From NCBI GenBank assembly GCA_031555145.1, contig JAVBUR010000113.1, positions 1 to 11,434 on the forward strand: DNA of 11,434 bases, read 5' to 3'. The position numbers and the translations under genes were made by a program. The notes beneath the pieces are model-generated. The model saw only the letters and a program-made list of their open reading frames with translations. It ran no database searches and was not told the DNA's origin. The stretch is from JAJDIA01 sp031555145 (GTDB taxonomy: Bacteria; Bacteroidota; Bacteroidia; Bacteroidales; Tannerellaceae). Below are positions 1 through 7,034 of the stretch, piece after piece (positions within the stretch are counted from its first letter, which is position 1; every line of letters begins with the position of its first letter).

Positions 1-40
1 CGTCGATTGGGAGATATCGGATGCTGGTCTCAGTAAATCC

Positions 41-150
41 AGGCCTGCGCCTCAACTTCGCGAGGCCTGCATCTCAACTGGCTGAGGCCTGCGCCTCGCG
101 GTATTGACTCGTGCGTCTCGCCGGGGTGAGGCCTGCGCCTCAATTCGCCA
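41..150. repeat. Five tandem copies of a 22-bp repeat with palindromic core
   Basis: Five units begin at 41, 63, 85, 107 and 129, an exact 22-bp period. The shared core is AGGCCTGCGCCTCAA. Units 1, 3 and 5 match it best, unit 2 has CA for CG in the middle, and unit 4 is strongly diverged but stays in phase. With the last base of the preceding unit the core becomes GAGGC-CTGC-GCCTC, a 5-bp stem with a 4-nt loop; unit 5 extends to 6 bp (TGAGGC/GCCTCA, 127-142). A more decayed copy may lie at 19-40, where CTCA is in the same phase. The period is not a multiple of three and the region has stops in all three plus-strand frames, so it is very unlikely to be coding. Function is unknown; it may be a genome-dispersed palindromic repeat family. 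Confidence 0.85.
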
Positions 151-181
151 CTTTCAGATTCGGACAAATAGGAAGATGTGA

Positions 182-499
182 GTTTCTACGCCCCTTTTTA
201 GAGAGGTTCCCGATCTTACCAATGTATACGAAGACGTAATTGTAGATCCATCGGTCAAAGACAATGCAAAGAAAAAGCCTTACAGCCTTATCTCAAAAAA
301 AGAGGGGAGCGTGGTTTCCGTGTTAGACATCCATTTGCCTAAAAGATATTCAACCAATATGGCTATAATAGAAGGTAAAAAATGGTCGACTACTCAACTA
401 TATTTCCCCCAGAACATGCGTTACGGCCAGGATTTTTTAATGGCGAAGTCACTTGATGAAGATGATAATCCGGTAGTAAGGATTATCCGATTCAAATGA
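182..499 (+). pseudogene. C-terminal remnant of an unidentified protein, possibly a 6-bladed beta-propeller lipoprotein
   Basis: The frame is open for 105 codons up to TGA at 497-499, but it has no convincing start. An in-frame ATG at 176 is followed directly by TGA at 179, and the first GTG is only at 311, which would leave 62 residues. The translation is soluble, has no signal peptide and ends with SLDEDDNPVVRIIRFK. From memory, that ending resembles the last strand of Bacteroidales 6-bladed beta-propeller lipoproteins (DUF5128-like); this assignment is tentative. The part that would carry a signal peptide and the other propeller blades is absent, and the tandem repeat array lies where it should be. 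The frame converges on the glycoside hydrolase gene, with 16 bp between the two stop codons. A short real gene starting at 311 remains possible. Confidence 0.4.
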
Positions 500-507
500 C
501 TTCGCCA
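441..507. repeat. Nested inverted repeat at the end of the left-hand open frame
   Basis: Outer arms TGGCGAAGTCA (441-451) and TGACTTCGCCA (497-507) pair perfectly over 11 bp. Inside them GATAATCC (464-471) and GGATTATC (480-487) pair over 8 bp around an 8-nt loop. The TGA stop of the upstream frame lies within the right outer arm. On the plus strand the structure is followed by a pyrimidine-rich stretch with five Ts, so it may act as a transcription terminator between the two convergent genes. That role is inferred. Confidence 0.6.
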
Positions 508-515
508 AATCTATC

Positions 516-3440
516 TTACTTTTTATAGAGTGTAACTTCTGCCAATCCGGCGCGTCCTTCGGAAGCGCTGTCGACCGTTATGCGGAAATACTTCAGTTTT
601 TCAGCCATCCGTACAGGCTTGAATTCCCATCCAGTGCATTCACGCTCGTACAAGAGACGCCAGGTAACCCCATCTTCAGACACCTCAACCCGATGTCTGT
701 AGGAAGAACTGTCTTTCTGAAAACGGACACGGCTTCCGACAATATCCGTCGGTTCCTTCAGCGCCAACGTAATCACCTGGGGAAACACCTCTTCGCCGGC
801 AATCCACCAACTGAATTCATCCCCGTCGGCGATATTCGACTTCGGATAGCCCTCCTGGAAAGAGGTGACATCTATTGTTTCTATCTCGGCCTTCGGCTTT
901 TCCTGCACGAATCGTTCCCAACGAGTCGGTTTAACCACCACCCCGTCTTCTTCATGCCCGTTAAAGCGGACATGGTCGCCATCAGGCAGGTATTGCCCTT
1001 CGAAGGAAGCCGTCCGCACCTGGACCGATCCCGGCAACAGGCCTTCGGAGGTGGCCGCAATACGGACAGTCCCGGCTTTCCGGGTAGTACGCACGAAAGC
1101 AAAACCGATACCGCCTTCTACCCGTTGAGGGTTAATGCCTATCCGGCTGATGCCATCGCCGATCAGCGAACCTTCGCCGGTAACCGTAATATGGATTTCC
1201 GCATCTGAGCTATTCACCCAGGTACCGTTTTCATCACAAATCCTGAAATAAACCGGTATCATATCACTGCCATCCGCCACCGGCCGGATCGAATGATCGG
1301 GGATGATCACTTCCACATGATGCGGTATTCCCGGCGTACGCACCTCGTGCGAAACGATCGCTTTACCGTCTATCCATCCTTCGGCCTTTAAGGTTCCGCT
1401 TTCATATCCACCGGCATTAAACAGGTAGAACGGGCTTCCCCCTTTTCCGATCACAGCGCCATATTCATCCATTTGCTCCTGCCGCGTTTGCTTTCCGACC
1501 AGTTGGCCATTGCGATAAAGATGCACCTCATCGCAATTGGAAAAGACAGGTATATCGGTTGTCGATGTGATATATTGATCCGAAGAATTGAATGACGCAA
1601 TATGTATCATAGGCCCTTCATAGAGCCCCGGCTGTGTGATATCCTTCGAACGCATGCTTTGCATCATGTAATAACTAAACTTCGGATAACGATTTACATC
1701 GACGACTCCGCAAAACATGGTCTGTTCCTCAGCCCCCCGGTTATAATCATTATAACTCCAAAGGAAATGTCCCCCCATGCGTGGATTGGCATCCAGCATA
1801 CACCAGTCGAAATAGCCTTTGCCGATCAACTGCTGATACCGTCCGCGGCACTGGCGCATCTGTTCTTCTTCATTTTCACCCTGACGGACACGCGGCTTCT
1901 CGCCCGCTCCATCTCCCCACTCTCGGGTGAAAAGAGGCTTCACGGCAATCTGGTCTTCCAGATAATTGCTCATGACATTTCCGTCTTTCGGATAACCCGA
2001 CACCTGTTTGTAAAAAACATCATAATAGGGTTCAGTCTCTTCATGACTCAAATAATCAGCGGCGGTATACATCTGATCACCCGGGTATTCTTCGTGAGCA
2101 ATTTCATAAATCGTTTGGACTACTTCCAACGGATAGCGTGTTTCGTTCAACGCCGTCTCCCATAAGATCACGGAAGGATGATTACGGTCGCGGCGGATCA
2201 TTTCTCTTGTCACCTGACAAAGGCGTTCGGTAAAAGCAGGAGCTTTAGTAAAGAATTGCCAACCAGGAACACATTCCACTACCAATAGTCCATATTTGTC
2301 GCAAGCCGCTAGAAAAGCCGGATCCTGCGGATAATGCGCTGCCCTGACTGCATTATAGCCTCCCCTTTTCATGTCGATCACCTCCCGCTCCTGCATGGAG
2401 TTGGATGCCGCATCGCCGACATACGGAAATGCCTGGTGACGGTTAGCGCCATAGAGGTACAGTCGTTCCCCATTGATAAAGAAGCCTTCATCTCGCGTAT
2501 ACTGTATGGTACGGATCCCTATCGTTTCCGTCCGGGTATCAACAACGGTATTTCCATCCAACACGCGACATTCCAGTTCATACAGATTGGGAGTATACGG
2601 ATGCCAGAGTGCGGGCTGTTTGATAGCCATAGTCTGCGTCATCGTCTGACATTCATTCCCTTTCAATGTAAAAAGAACGTCTTGTTCTGCTACGGTTTTT
2701 CCATCACTGTCTTTTAATATAGTCAGCAGTTTTCCCGTATGTTCTTCCGGATGCCCGTTTTTGACTTCAACCTGCACTTGTACGACTGCTTCCTCTTTAC
2801 TCGCCTTGGGGTAAGTAACAAACAAACCACCACCTGCTATTTTATTCGCTTCCAGTTCGTCCGTAATGTGCAGTTTATCTGTCAAAACCATATTTACATC
2901 TCTGTAAATACCGCTATAATAGTAGAAGTCAAGCCGATCCTGAGGTTTACCCGGAGGGGTTAGGGAGTCATATTCTGCAGAAACACGGACTGCCAGCAGA
3001 TTATTGTCCTGCCATTCGATATAGTTGGAAATATCGGTCGTGAATCCCACATATCCTCCTTTATGCGCTATCACCTTGTGTCCGTTTACAAACAACTCAC
3101 AGGCATTCATTACACCTTCGAAAGAAACCGATACTCGCTTGTTTTTATAACTATCCGGCAATTTGAAATACCGGCGATACCAACCAACACCATCGTAAAT
3201 GGTATTTCCGCCGCAATGCTTCTTCTCCAATTGCATAATATGTGGCAGAACGACCGGCATCCAAGAGGAATCACCGACAGACAGACTTTCACCGTTTGGT
3301 ATATCCCCCCGGTAAAAACACCAATCTGTGTTCATATTCAACGTAACCCGGGAAGGGTTGTCCTTCACACATGCACTATGCAAACAGAAAAATGAAGCCA
3401 ACAATAAGGCCTTTGCAATCGCTATTTTGTGTTTTTCCAT
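516..3440 (-). CDS. Glycoside hydrolase family 2 lipoprotein with C-terminal discoidin-like module
   Basis: This 974-residue retaining glycosidase of family 2 is probably a beta-galactosidase or related enzyme acting on a glycan at the cell envelope. The N-terminus has a basic stretch, a hydrophobic core and HSAC, which makes Cys24 a likely lipid-attachment site. The domains in order are: sugar-binding jelly roll (about 35-190), Ig-like sandwich (about 200-315), TIM barrel (about 318-600), two Ig-like modules (about 610-700 and 705-815), and an F5/8-type C (CBM32-like) module (about 852-972) with VEVSEDGVTW. GANRHQAFPY (331-340) and RAAHYPQDP fit the family. Glu433 in LNE is the expected acid/base and Glu507 in TREWGD the expected nucleophile; the 74-residue spacing is close to that of LacZ (461 and 537). 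The acid/base loop reads WETALNE, one residue longer than the usual WSLGNE. No SusC/SusD genes are seen nearby. The exact substrate cannot be read from sequence. Confidence 0.93.
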   Translation of the reverse strand: MEKHKIAIAKALLLASFFCLHSACVKDNPSRVTLNMNTDWCFYRGDIPNGESLSVGDSSWMPVVLPHIMQLEKKHCGGNTIYDGVGWYRRYFKLPDSYKNKRVSVSFEGVMNACELFVNGHKVIAHKGGYVGFTTDISNYIEWQDNNLLAVRVSAEYDSLTPPGKPQDRLDFYYYSGIYRDVNMVLTDKLHITDELEANKIAGGGLFVTYPKASKEEAVVQVQVEVKNGHPEEHTGKLLTILKDSDGKTVAEQDVLFTLKGNECQTMTQTMAIKQPALWHPYTPNLYELECRVLDGNTVVDTRTETIGIRTIQYTRDEGFFINGERLYLYGANRHQAFPYVGDAASNSMQEREVIDMKRGGYNAVRAAHYPQDPAFLAACDKYGLLVVECVPGWQFFTKAPAFTERLCQVTREMIRRDRNHPSVILWETALNETRYPLEVVQTIYEIAHEEYPGDQMYTAADYLSHEETEPYYDVFYKQVSGYPKDGNVMSNYLEDQIAVKPLFTREWGDGAGEKPRVRQGENEEEQMRQCRGRYQQLIGKGYFDWCMLDANPRMGGHFLWSYNDYNRGAEEQTMFCGVVDVNRYPKFSYYMMQSMRSKDITQPGLYEGPMIHIASFNSSDQYITSTTDIPVFSNCDEVHLYRNGQLVGKQTRQEQMDEYGAVIGKGGSPFYLFNAGGYESGTLKAEGWIDGKAIVSHEVRTPGIPHHVEVIIPDHSIRPVADGSDMIPVYFRICDENGTWVNSSDAEIHITVTGEGSLIGDGISRIGINPQRVEGGIGFAFVRTTRKAGTVRIAATSEGLLPGSVQVRTASFEGQYLPDGDHVRFNGHEEDGVVVKPTRWERFVQEKPKAEIETIDVTSFQEGYPKSNIADGDEFSWWIAGEEVFPQVITLALKEPTDIVGSRVRFQKDSSSYRHRVEVSEDGVTWRLLYERECTGWEFKPVRMAEKLKYFRITVDSASEGRAGLAEVTLYKK

Positions 3441-3495
3441 GTGAAATTTGTTTTAGAGTTATGTTTTTAAGCCAGTTTGCGTTTTAGACGATCGT

Positions 3496-3504
3496 ACAAA
3501 AATA
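3496..3504 (-). promoter_or_regulatory. Candidate Bacteroides-type -7 element for the glycoside hydrolase gene
   Basis: Read on the minus strand this is TATTTTTGT, a full match to TAnnTTTGY, the -7 element used by the Bacteroidetes primary sigma factor. It lies 55 bp upstream of the ATG. No good TTTG-like -33 element is seen 19-21 bp further upstream, so the promoter may be weak or activator-dependent. Confidence 0.5.
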
Positions 3505-3534
3505 GGCATTTCTTTCAGGTTTCTCTTATTTGCA

Positions 3535-3579
3535 CAAAAAGAAAACACCCCGATTATCCTTATCAGACAATAGGGGTGT
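3535..3579 (-). terminator. Intrinsic terminator of the grpE-dnaJ transcript
   Basis: ACACCCC (3545-3551) pairs with GGGGTGT (3573-3579). After one G-A mismatch three more pairs follow (3553-3555 with 3569-3571), leaving a 13-nt loop. On the minus strand the stem is followed directly by TTTTCTTTTTG, a typical U-rich tail. It starts 41 bp beyond the dnaJ stop codon and lies upstream of the glycoside hydrolase promoter, so it should separate the two transcription units. A smaller 5-bp hairpin (AGGGA/TCCCT, 3585-3599) lies between it and dnaJ. Confidence 0.82.
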
Positions 3580-3620
3580 AATTAAGGGAAGATATCCCTA
3601 CATATTTATAATACAGACTA

Positions 3621-4778
3621 TCAGTCGAACATGTGCCGGAACTTATTAAAGATATTCTGCTTGGCTGATTTGCTGGGTTGGAAGCTGGGGGAGTTTTCCC
3701 AGCCGGTCAGCACTTCTTTTTCGGCTGACGACAACGACTCGGGGATATAGACGCTGACGTTGACCAGCAGGTCACCCGTACCATAACTATTAACCGAAGG
3801 CAAACCTTTATTGCGCAGACGAAGTACCTTGCCGGGTTGCGTACCCGGGTCGATCTTCAGTTTGGCTTTGCCATCAACGGTAGGAACTTCGACAGTAGTA
3901 CCCAGTGCGGCTTGGGGAACAGTCAGCAAGAGGTTATACAGCAGGTCGTTCTCATCGCGGATCAACTCGGGATGCGGTTCTTCTTCGATCAGGATCAAGA
4001 GGTCGCCGTTTACACCACCATGGCGGGCTGCGTTTCCTTTGCCGCTCATCGACAGTTGCATGCCTTCTGCTACACCGGCTGGGATGTTAATGGTGATGAT
4101 ATCATCCGTATGCACAATCCCTTCGCCGCTACAGGCTGAACACTTTTTGGTAATGATCTTGCCTTCGCCGCCGCAGGTGGGACAAGCGGACTGGGTTTGC
4201 ATCTGTCCAAGGAAGGTACTGGTCACACGGGTAACTACACCTGAACCACGACAGGTTTCACAAGTCTTTACACTGTTGTCGTCTTCCGCACCACTGCCAT
4301 GGCATTTGGTACAGGGGACATATTTCTTTACTTTGATTTTCTTTTCGACACCATTGGCGATGTCCTTTAGGGTAAGTTTGACCTTTACACGCAGGTCAGA
4401 GCCCCGGTTGACACGTGTGCCACGTGAGCCGCCACCGCCAAAACCACTGAAGCCGCCGAATCCGCCAAAGTGTCCACCGAATATATCACCAAACTGCGAG
4501 AAGATATCATCCATAGACATACCACCACCAAAGCCACCGCCTTGTGAAGCGCCACCCATGCCGGCATGACCGAACTGGTCGTAACGTTGTTTTTTCTGCG
4601 GATCGCTCAGTATATCATATGCTTCGGCTGCTTCCTTGAACTTTTCTTCAGCTTCTGCATTTCCAGGGTTCTTATCCGGGTGGAATTCAATTGCCTTCTT
4701 ACGGTATGCCTTCTTTATTTCGTCGGCCGATGCCGATTTGGGCACACCCAGCACTTCATAATAATCTCTTTTAGCCAT
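3621..4778 (-). CDS. dnaJ: Chaperone protein DnaJ (Hsp40)
   Basis: This cytoplasmic co-chaperone delivers unfolded proteins to DnaK and stimulates its ATPase. All parts of a type I (class A) Hsp40 are visible in 385 residues. The J domain (about 5-70) contains His33-Pro34-Asp35. A Gly/Phe-rich linker (about 71-120) contains DDIFSQFGDIFGG. The zinc region has four CxxCxGxG motifs (Cys156/159, 173/176, 199/202, 213/216), and the C-terminal substrate-binding beta domains run from about 225 to 350. Length and motif order are normal for the family, so the protein should be functional. The gene starts 29 bp after grpE on the same strand, so the two are probably co-transcribed, and a strong terminator follows. 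dnaK is not in this window. Confidence 0.99.
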   Translation of the reverse strand: MAKRDYYEVLGVPKSASADEIKKAYRKKAIEFHPDKNPGNAEAEEKFKEAAEAYDILSDPQKKQRYDQFGHAGMGGASQGGGFGGGMSMDDIFSQFGDIFGGHFGGFGGFSGFGGGGSRGTRVNRGSDLRVKVKLTLKDIANGVEKKIKVKKYVPCTKCHGSGAEDDNSVKTCETCRGSGVVTRVTSTFLGQMQTQSACPTCGGEGKIITKKCSACSGEGIVHTDDIITINIPAGVAEGMQLSMSGKGNAARHGGVNGDLLILIEEEPHPELIRDENDLLYNLLLTVPQAALGTTVEVPTVDGKAKLKIDPGTQPGKVLRLRNKGLPSVNSYGTGDLLVNVSVYIPESLSSAEKEVLTGWENSPSFQPSKSAKQNIFNKFRHMFD

Positions 4779-4807
4779 ATTGTTCTTTGTTAGTTTCCGC
4801 TATCGGC

Positions 4808-5392
4808 TTATTCACCTACCACTACTTTGGAGTGACGTATCACTTTGTCGTGTAATGTATAACCAGTCTGGGTACAATCCAACACCTTTCCTTTCAACTG
4901 CTCTTCGGGGGCCGGGATGGTAGCAATTGCTTCAAAAGATTCGGTATCAAACGGTTCGCCTACAGCATTAATGGGTTTTACTCCCTGCTGGGCAAGATAA
5001 GACATGAATTTGGAATAGATCAGTTCGACCCCCTCGGCAATAGAGGCGATATCCTTAGCCGACTTTACATTCTGGATTGCACGTTCGAAATCGTCGACGA
5101 CAGGCAGAAGACCTGTCAGGATCTTCTCGCCACCGGTCTTGATCAGATCGGTTTTCTCGCGCAGGGTACGTTTACGGTAATTGTCGAACTCGGCCATCAG
5201 GCGCAGATAAGCATCACTTATCTCGCTATACTTTCTCTGCAATACTTCTTTTTCATCTGCCACATTGTCGTCTTGCACGGCTTCTTCTGCCGCATTTGGC
5301 TGTCCGTTCTGCAAATTTGTCGCATCGTCTGCCTTTACATTTTCATTTTCAGTCTGTTGACCTTTCAACTCTTCTGCATTCATTTCGTTCAT
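4808..5392 (-). CDS. grpE: Nucleotide exchange factor GrpE
   Basis: GrpE releases ADP from DnaK and so resets the DnaK-DnaJ folding cycle in the cytoplasm. The 194-residue protein begins with an acidic, Gln/Asn-rich and probably disordered stretch (about 1-45). A long helical, coiled-coil dimerisation segment follows (about 46-90), containing AEFDNYRKRTLREK. The C-terminal beta-wing domain has the family motifs LPVVDDFERAI (96-106) and GYTLHDKVIRHSKV (177-190). The start chosen is the first ATG; a second in-frame ATG lies three codons later and would make almost no difference. It is the first gene of the minus-strand grpE-dnaJ pair and is divergent from the PDZ protein gene. Confidence 0.98.
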   Translation of the reverse strand: MNEMNAEELKGQQTENENVKADDATNLQNGQPNAAEEAVQDDNVADEKEVLQRKYSEISDAYLRLMAEFDNYRKRTLREKTDLIKTGGEKILTGLLPVVDDFERAIQNVKSAKDIASIAEGVELIYSKFMSYLAQQGVKPINAVGEPFDTESFEAIATIPAPEEQLKGKVLDCTQTGYTLHDKVIRHSKVVVGE

Positions 5393-5429
5393 ATACTATT
5401 TCAATTTCTTATTACTCCTTTATGTATTA

Positions 5430-5520
5430 GCCGGATACGCCATTTGCGGCCTCCTCTTCACAGATAGAAAGCAGCAGGTGTATGCCGGATACGTACCTAT
5501 TATATATCAAATATGCGGCC
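5430..5520 (-). repeat. Two repeated 10-bp modules in the grpE leader
   Basis: On the minus strand, CGTATCCGGC occurs twice and exactly (5484-5493 and 5430-5439), and GGCCGCAWAT occurs twice with one mismatch (5511-5520 and 5442-5451). The order is module A, module B, module A, module B; the gap inside a pair is 17 bp in the distal pair and 2 bp in the proximal pair. They lie between the candidate grpE promoter and its start codon. They do not match the CIRCE heat-shock operator. They may be protein-binding sites or the remnant of a duplication. Confidence 0.55.
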
Positions 5521-5539
5521 AACAGTTCCTGCACGTAAA
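5508..5539 (-). promoter_or_regulatory. Weak candidate promoter for grpE-dnaJ
   Basis: On the minus strand a TTTA (5536-5539) is followed after 20 bp by CATATTTG (5508-5515). Each differs by one base from the Bacteroides -33 (TTTG) and -7 (TAnnTTTG) elements, and the spacing is right. This would give a leader of roughly 110 nt before the grpE ATG. No better match was found in the region. Confidence 0.33.
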
Positions 5540-5549
5540 AAAATATGGC

Positions 5550-5558
5550 TACATTTGC
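5550..5558 (+). promoter_or_regulatory. -7 promoter element upstream of the PDZ-mutS2-corA genes
   Basis: TACATTTGC is a full match to the Bacteroides -7 consensus TAnnTTTGY. A TTCCTG stretch (5526-5531) sits at about the -33 distance but is a poor match. Transcription would begin near 5565, about 20 bp before the ATG at 5584. This rules against the upstream in-frame ATG at 5545, which lies before the element. Confidence 0.6.
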
Positions 5559-5583
5559 ACGTTCAACAACATACTTTTCAAAT

Positions 5584-7008
5584 ATGAAAAAAGCAATTGG
5601 AATCATCATAAGCTTGTTTTTGATCTCGTCGGTATCCCTGTATGCACAAAGTGGAGATATCTGCCGTTTAGGTTTTTCGTACCTGATCAGCCAAAGTAAT
5701 AATTGGGCGAAAGGGAAACCGCTTGTCCAGGCAATCATACCTTATTCACCTGCCGAACAAGCCGGGTTAAAGCCATTCGATATTATTGAAACAATCAGCG
5801 GAATTCCGGTAGAACAAATCGGGCTCAATGAAATAGAAGCGCTCCTGAATCCGGTCGACCAGAATGAAGTGTTGCTGACTATCAGTAATGTTGCATTTAC
5901 AGGCAAACAGGTACTGGTGCGTAAAGATTGCAAGAAAGCCAATTCGATTACGGAAGACCAACTGGCGTCGGCCTTTGCCATGTACAGCCTCGAGTCGACA
6001 ACGGAAAGGGATTTTGTATGCCCATTCAAAACGACAACAACAGCCGATCCGGTAGACTTTACCCGTTTTAAAACATTTGCTTTCACGACAGTGGATGCAA
6101 ACAACCGTGCACTGGAAACAGCTATCAACGAAAGCCTCAACAATGAACTGTCAAAGAAAGGGCTCCGCCAGGTATCCCAACAACCGGACGTACTGATCCA
6201 GACATTCTATTTCTTCGATAAGAATCCGAACTTCAAAGGAACGAACAAGGTACAGGTGAGCAAAGATCCGGTATACCGTTATAATATAGGACGTAACCAA
6301 ATGGAGAAACTGCCCTTCCTTAGTCCGGCAACTTCTGATACCGAAGTGGAATATTTGCTACAGTTAGGTATCCGTATCATTGACCAGGTTATACTCCCCG
6401 GACGTGTTATATGGGAATGTGAAGCCAACGAGTTGATGGAAGAATCGTACCGTCTCGACGACTACGCACGTATACATATCCCGTTGATGTGCATGCAATA
6501 TCCGTATGTAAAGTATACGCGTAATGTACCCTTCCATGTAAATAAGAAGACATATAATTACACAGGGATCAATTTTGACATTGACCGTTTGGAACTGATC
6601 ACTGAGGTTGATCGCAACTCACCTGCCTATGCCGCTGGTATCCGCGCCCGTGATGTGATTGAACGGATCGGACGTCAGAAGATAAACCGTTCGGCTGAAG
6701 AATTCACGGCAGCCTACAAACGTTTCATCACCGCTTCCTGGAATTTCCGCGACCCAAAGACACAGTATACAGATGCCAACGGCTTCTCCCCCTGTATGTA
6801 TTGGGATGCATTCAAATATCCGATGATCGCAGAAATGATGCAAAAGAATGAGTATTTCCCTGTATTCTCTTACCTGTACAACTTTGCACCGTATGTCAAT
6901 GCATCCGGTAATAATATATGTACGTTCGAGATCAAAAGAGGAAAAGAAAGACAAGAAATCACTGTTCGCCCGACCATACGGACAGAGGTAACTCTTGAAT
7001 TACAGTAA
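5584..7008 (+). CDS. Exported PDZ-DUF4136-PDZ protein of unknown function
   Basis: This protein of 474 residues is probably periplasmic or envelope-associated. It starts with a clear signal peptide: Lys2-Lys3, a hydrophobic core, then SLYAQSGD, with cleavage likely after Ala21. A first PDZ-like domain (about 45-113) contains the loop SPAEQAGLKPFDIIETISG. The middle (about 155-300) resembles DUF4136, with DFTRFKTFAF and QPDVLIQTFYFF. A second PDZ-like domain (about 325-465) contains NSPAYAAGIRARDVIERIG. No Ser-protease catalytic domain is seen, so it is more likely a scaffold or peptide-binding factor than an HtrA-type protease. The chosen start gives a good signal peptide and lies just after a -7 promoter element; the ATG 39 bp upstream would mask the signal peptide. 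It ends 26 bp before mutS2 and is probably co-transcribed with it. Its molecular role is unknown. Confidence 0.85.
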   Translation: MKKAIGIIISLFLISSVSLYAQSGDICRLGFSYLISQSNNWAKGKPLVQAIIPYSPAEQAGLKPFDIIETISGIPVEQIGLNEIEALLNPVDQNEVLLTISNVAFTGKQVLVRKDCKKANSITEDQLASAFAMYSLESTTERDFVCPFKTTTTADPVDFTRFKTFAFTTVDANNRALETAINESLNNELSKKGLRQVSQQPDVLIQTFYFFDKNPNFKGTNKVQVSKDPVYRYNIGRNQMEKLPFLSPATSDTEVEYLLQLGIRIIDQVILPGRVIWECEANELMEESYRLDDYARIHIPLMCMQYPYVKYTRNVPFHVNKKTYNYTGINFDIDRLELITEVDRNSPAYAAGIRARDVIERIGRQKINRSAEEFTAAYKRFITASWNFRDPKTQYTDANGFSPCMYWDAFKYPMIAEMMQKNEYFPVFSYLYNFAPYVNASGNNICTFEIKRGKERQEITVRPTIRTEVTLELQ

Positions 7009-7034
7009 CCGCTATTCCACCGAACACTATACAC

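Noticed and set aside
41..150. CRISPR array
   Set aside because: The units follow one another at a 22-bp period with only about 7 bp between cores, so there is no room for spacers, and no cas genes are present.
1602..2165. Plus-strand open frame (187 codons) opposite the glycoside hydrolase
   Set aside because: It is antisense to the catalytic barrel of the GH2 enzyme, has no recognisable domain, and is one of several such shadows along the gene.
3811..4569. Long plus-strand open frame (252 codons) opposite dnaJ
   Set aside because: It lies antisense to the well-supported zinc-finger and J-domain coding sequence. Its Pro/Ser-rich translation is what the complement of the Gly-rich dnaJ codons would give.
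5545..5583. Extended N-terminus for the PDZ protein from ATG 5545
   Set aside because: The extra 13 codons overlap the -7 promoter element and would bury the signal peptide; ATG 5584 gives a normal Lys-Lys-hydrophobic start.
5393..5583. CIRCE heat-shock operator before grpE
   Set aside because: Neither TTAGCACTC nor its inverted partner is present on either strand.
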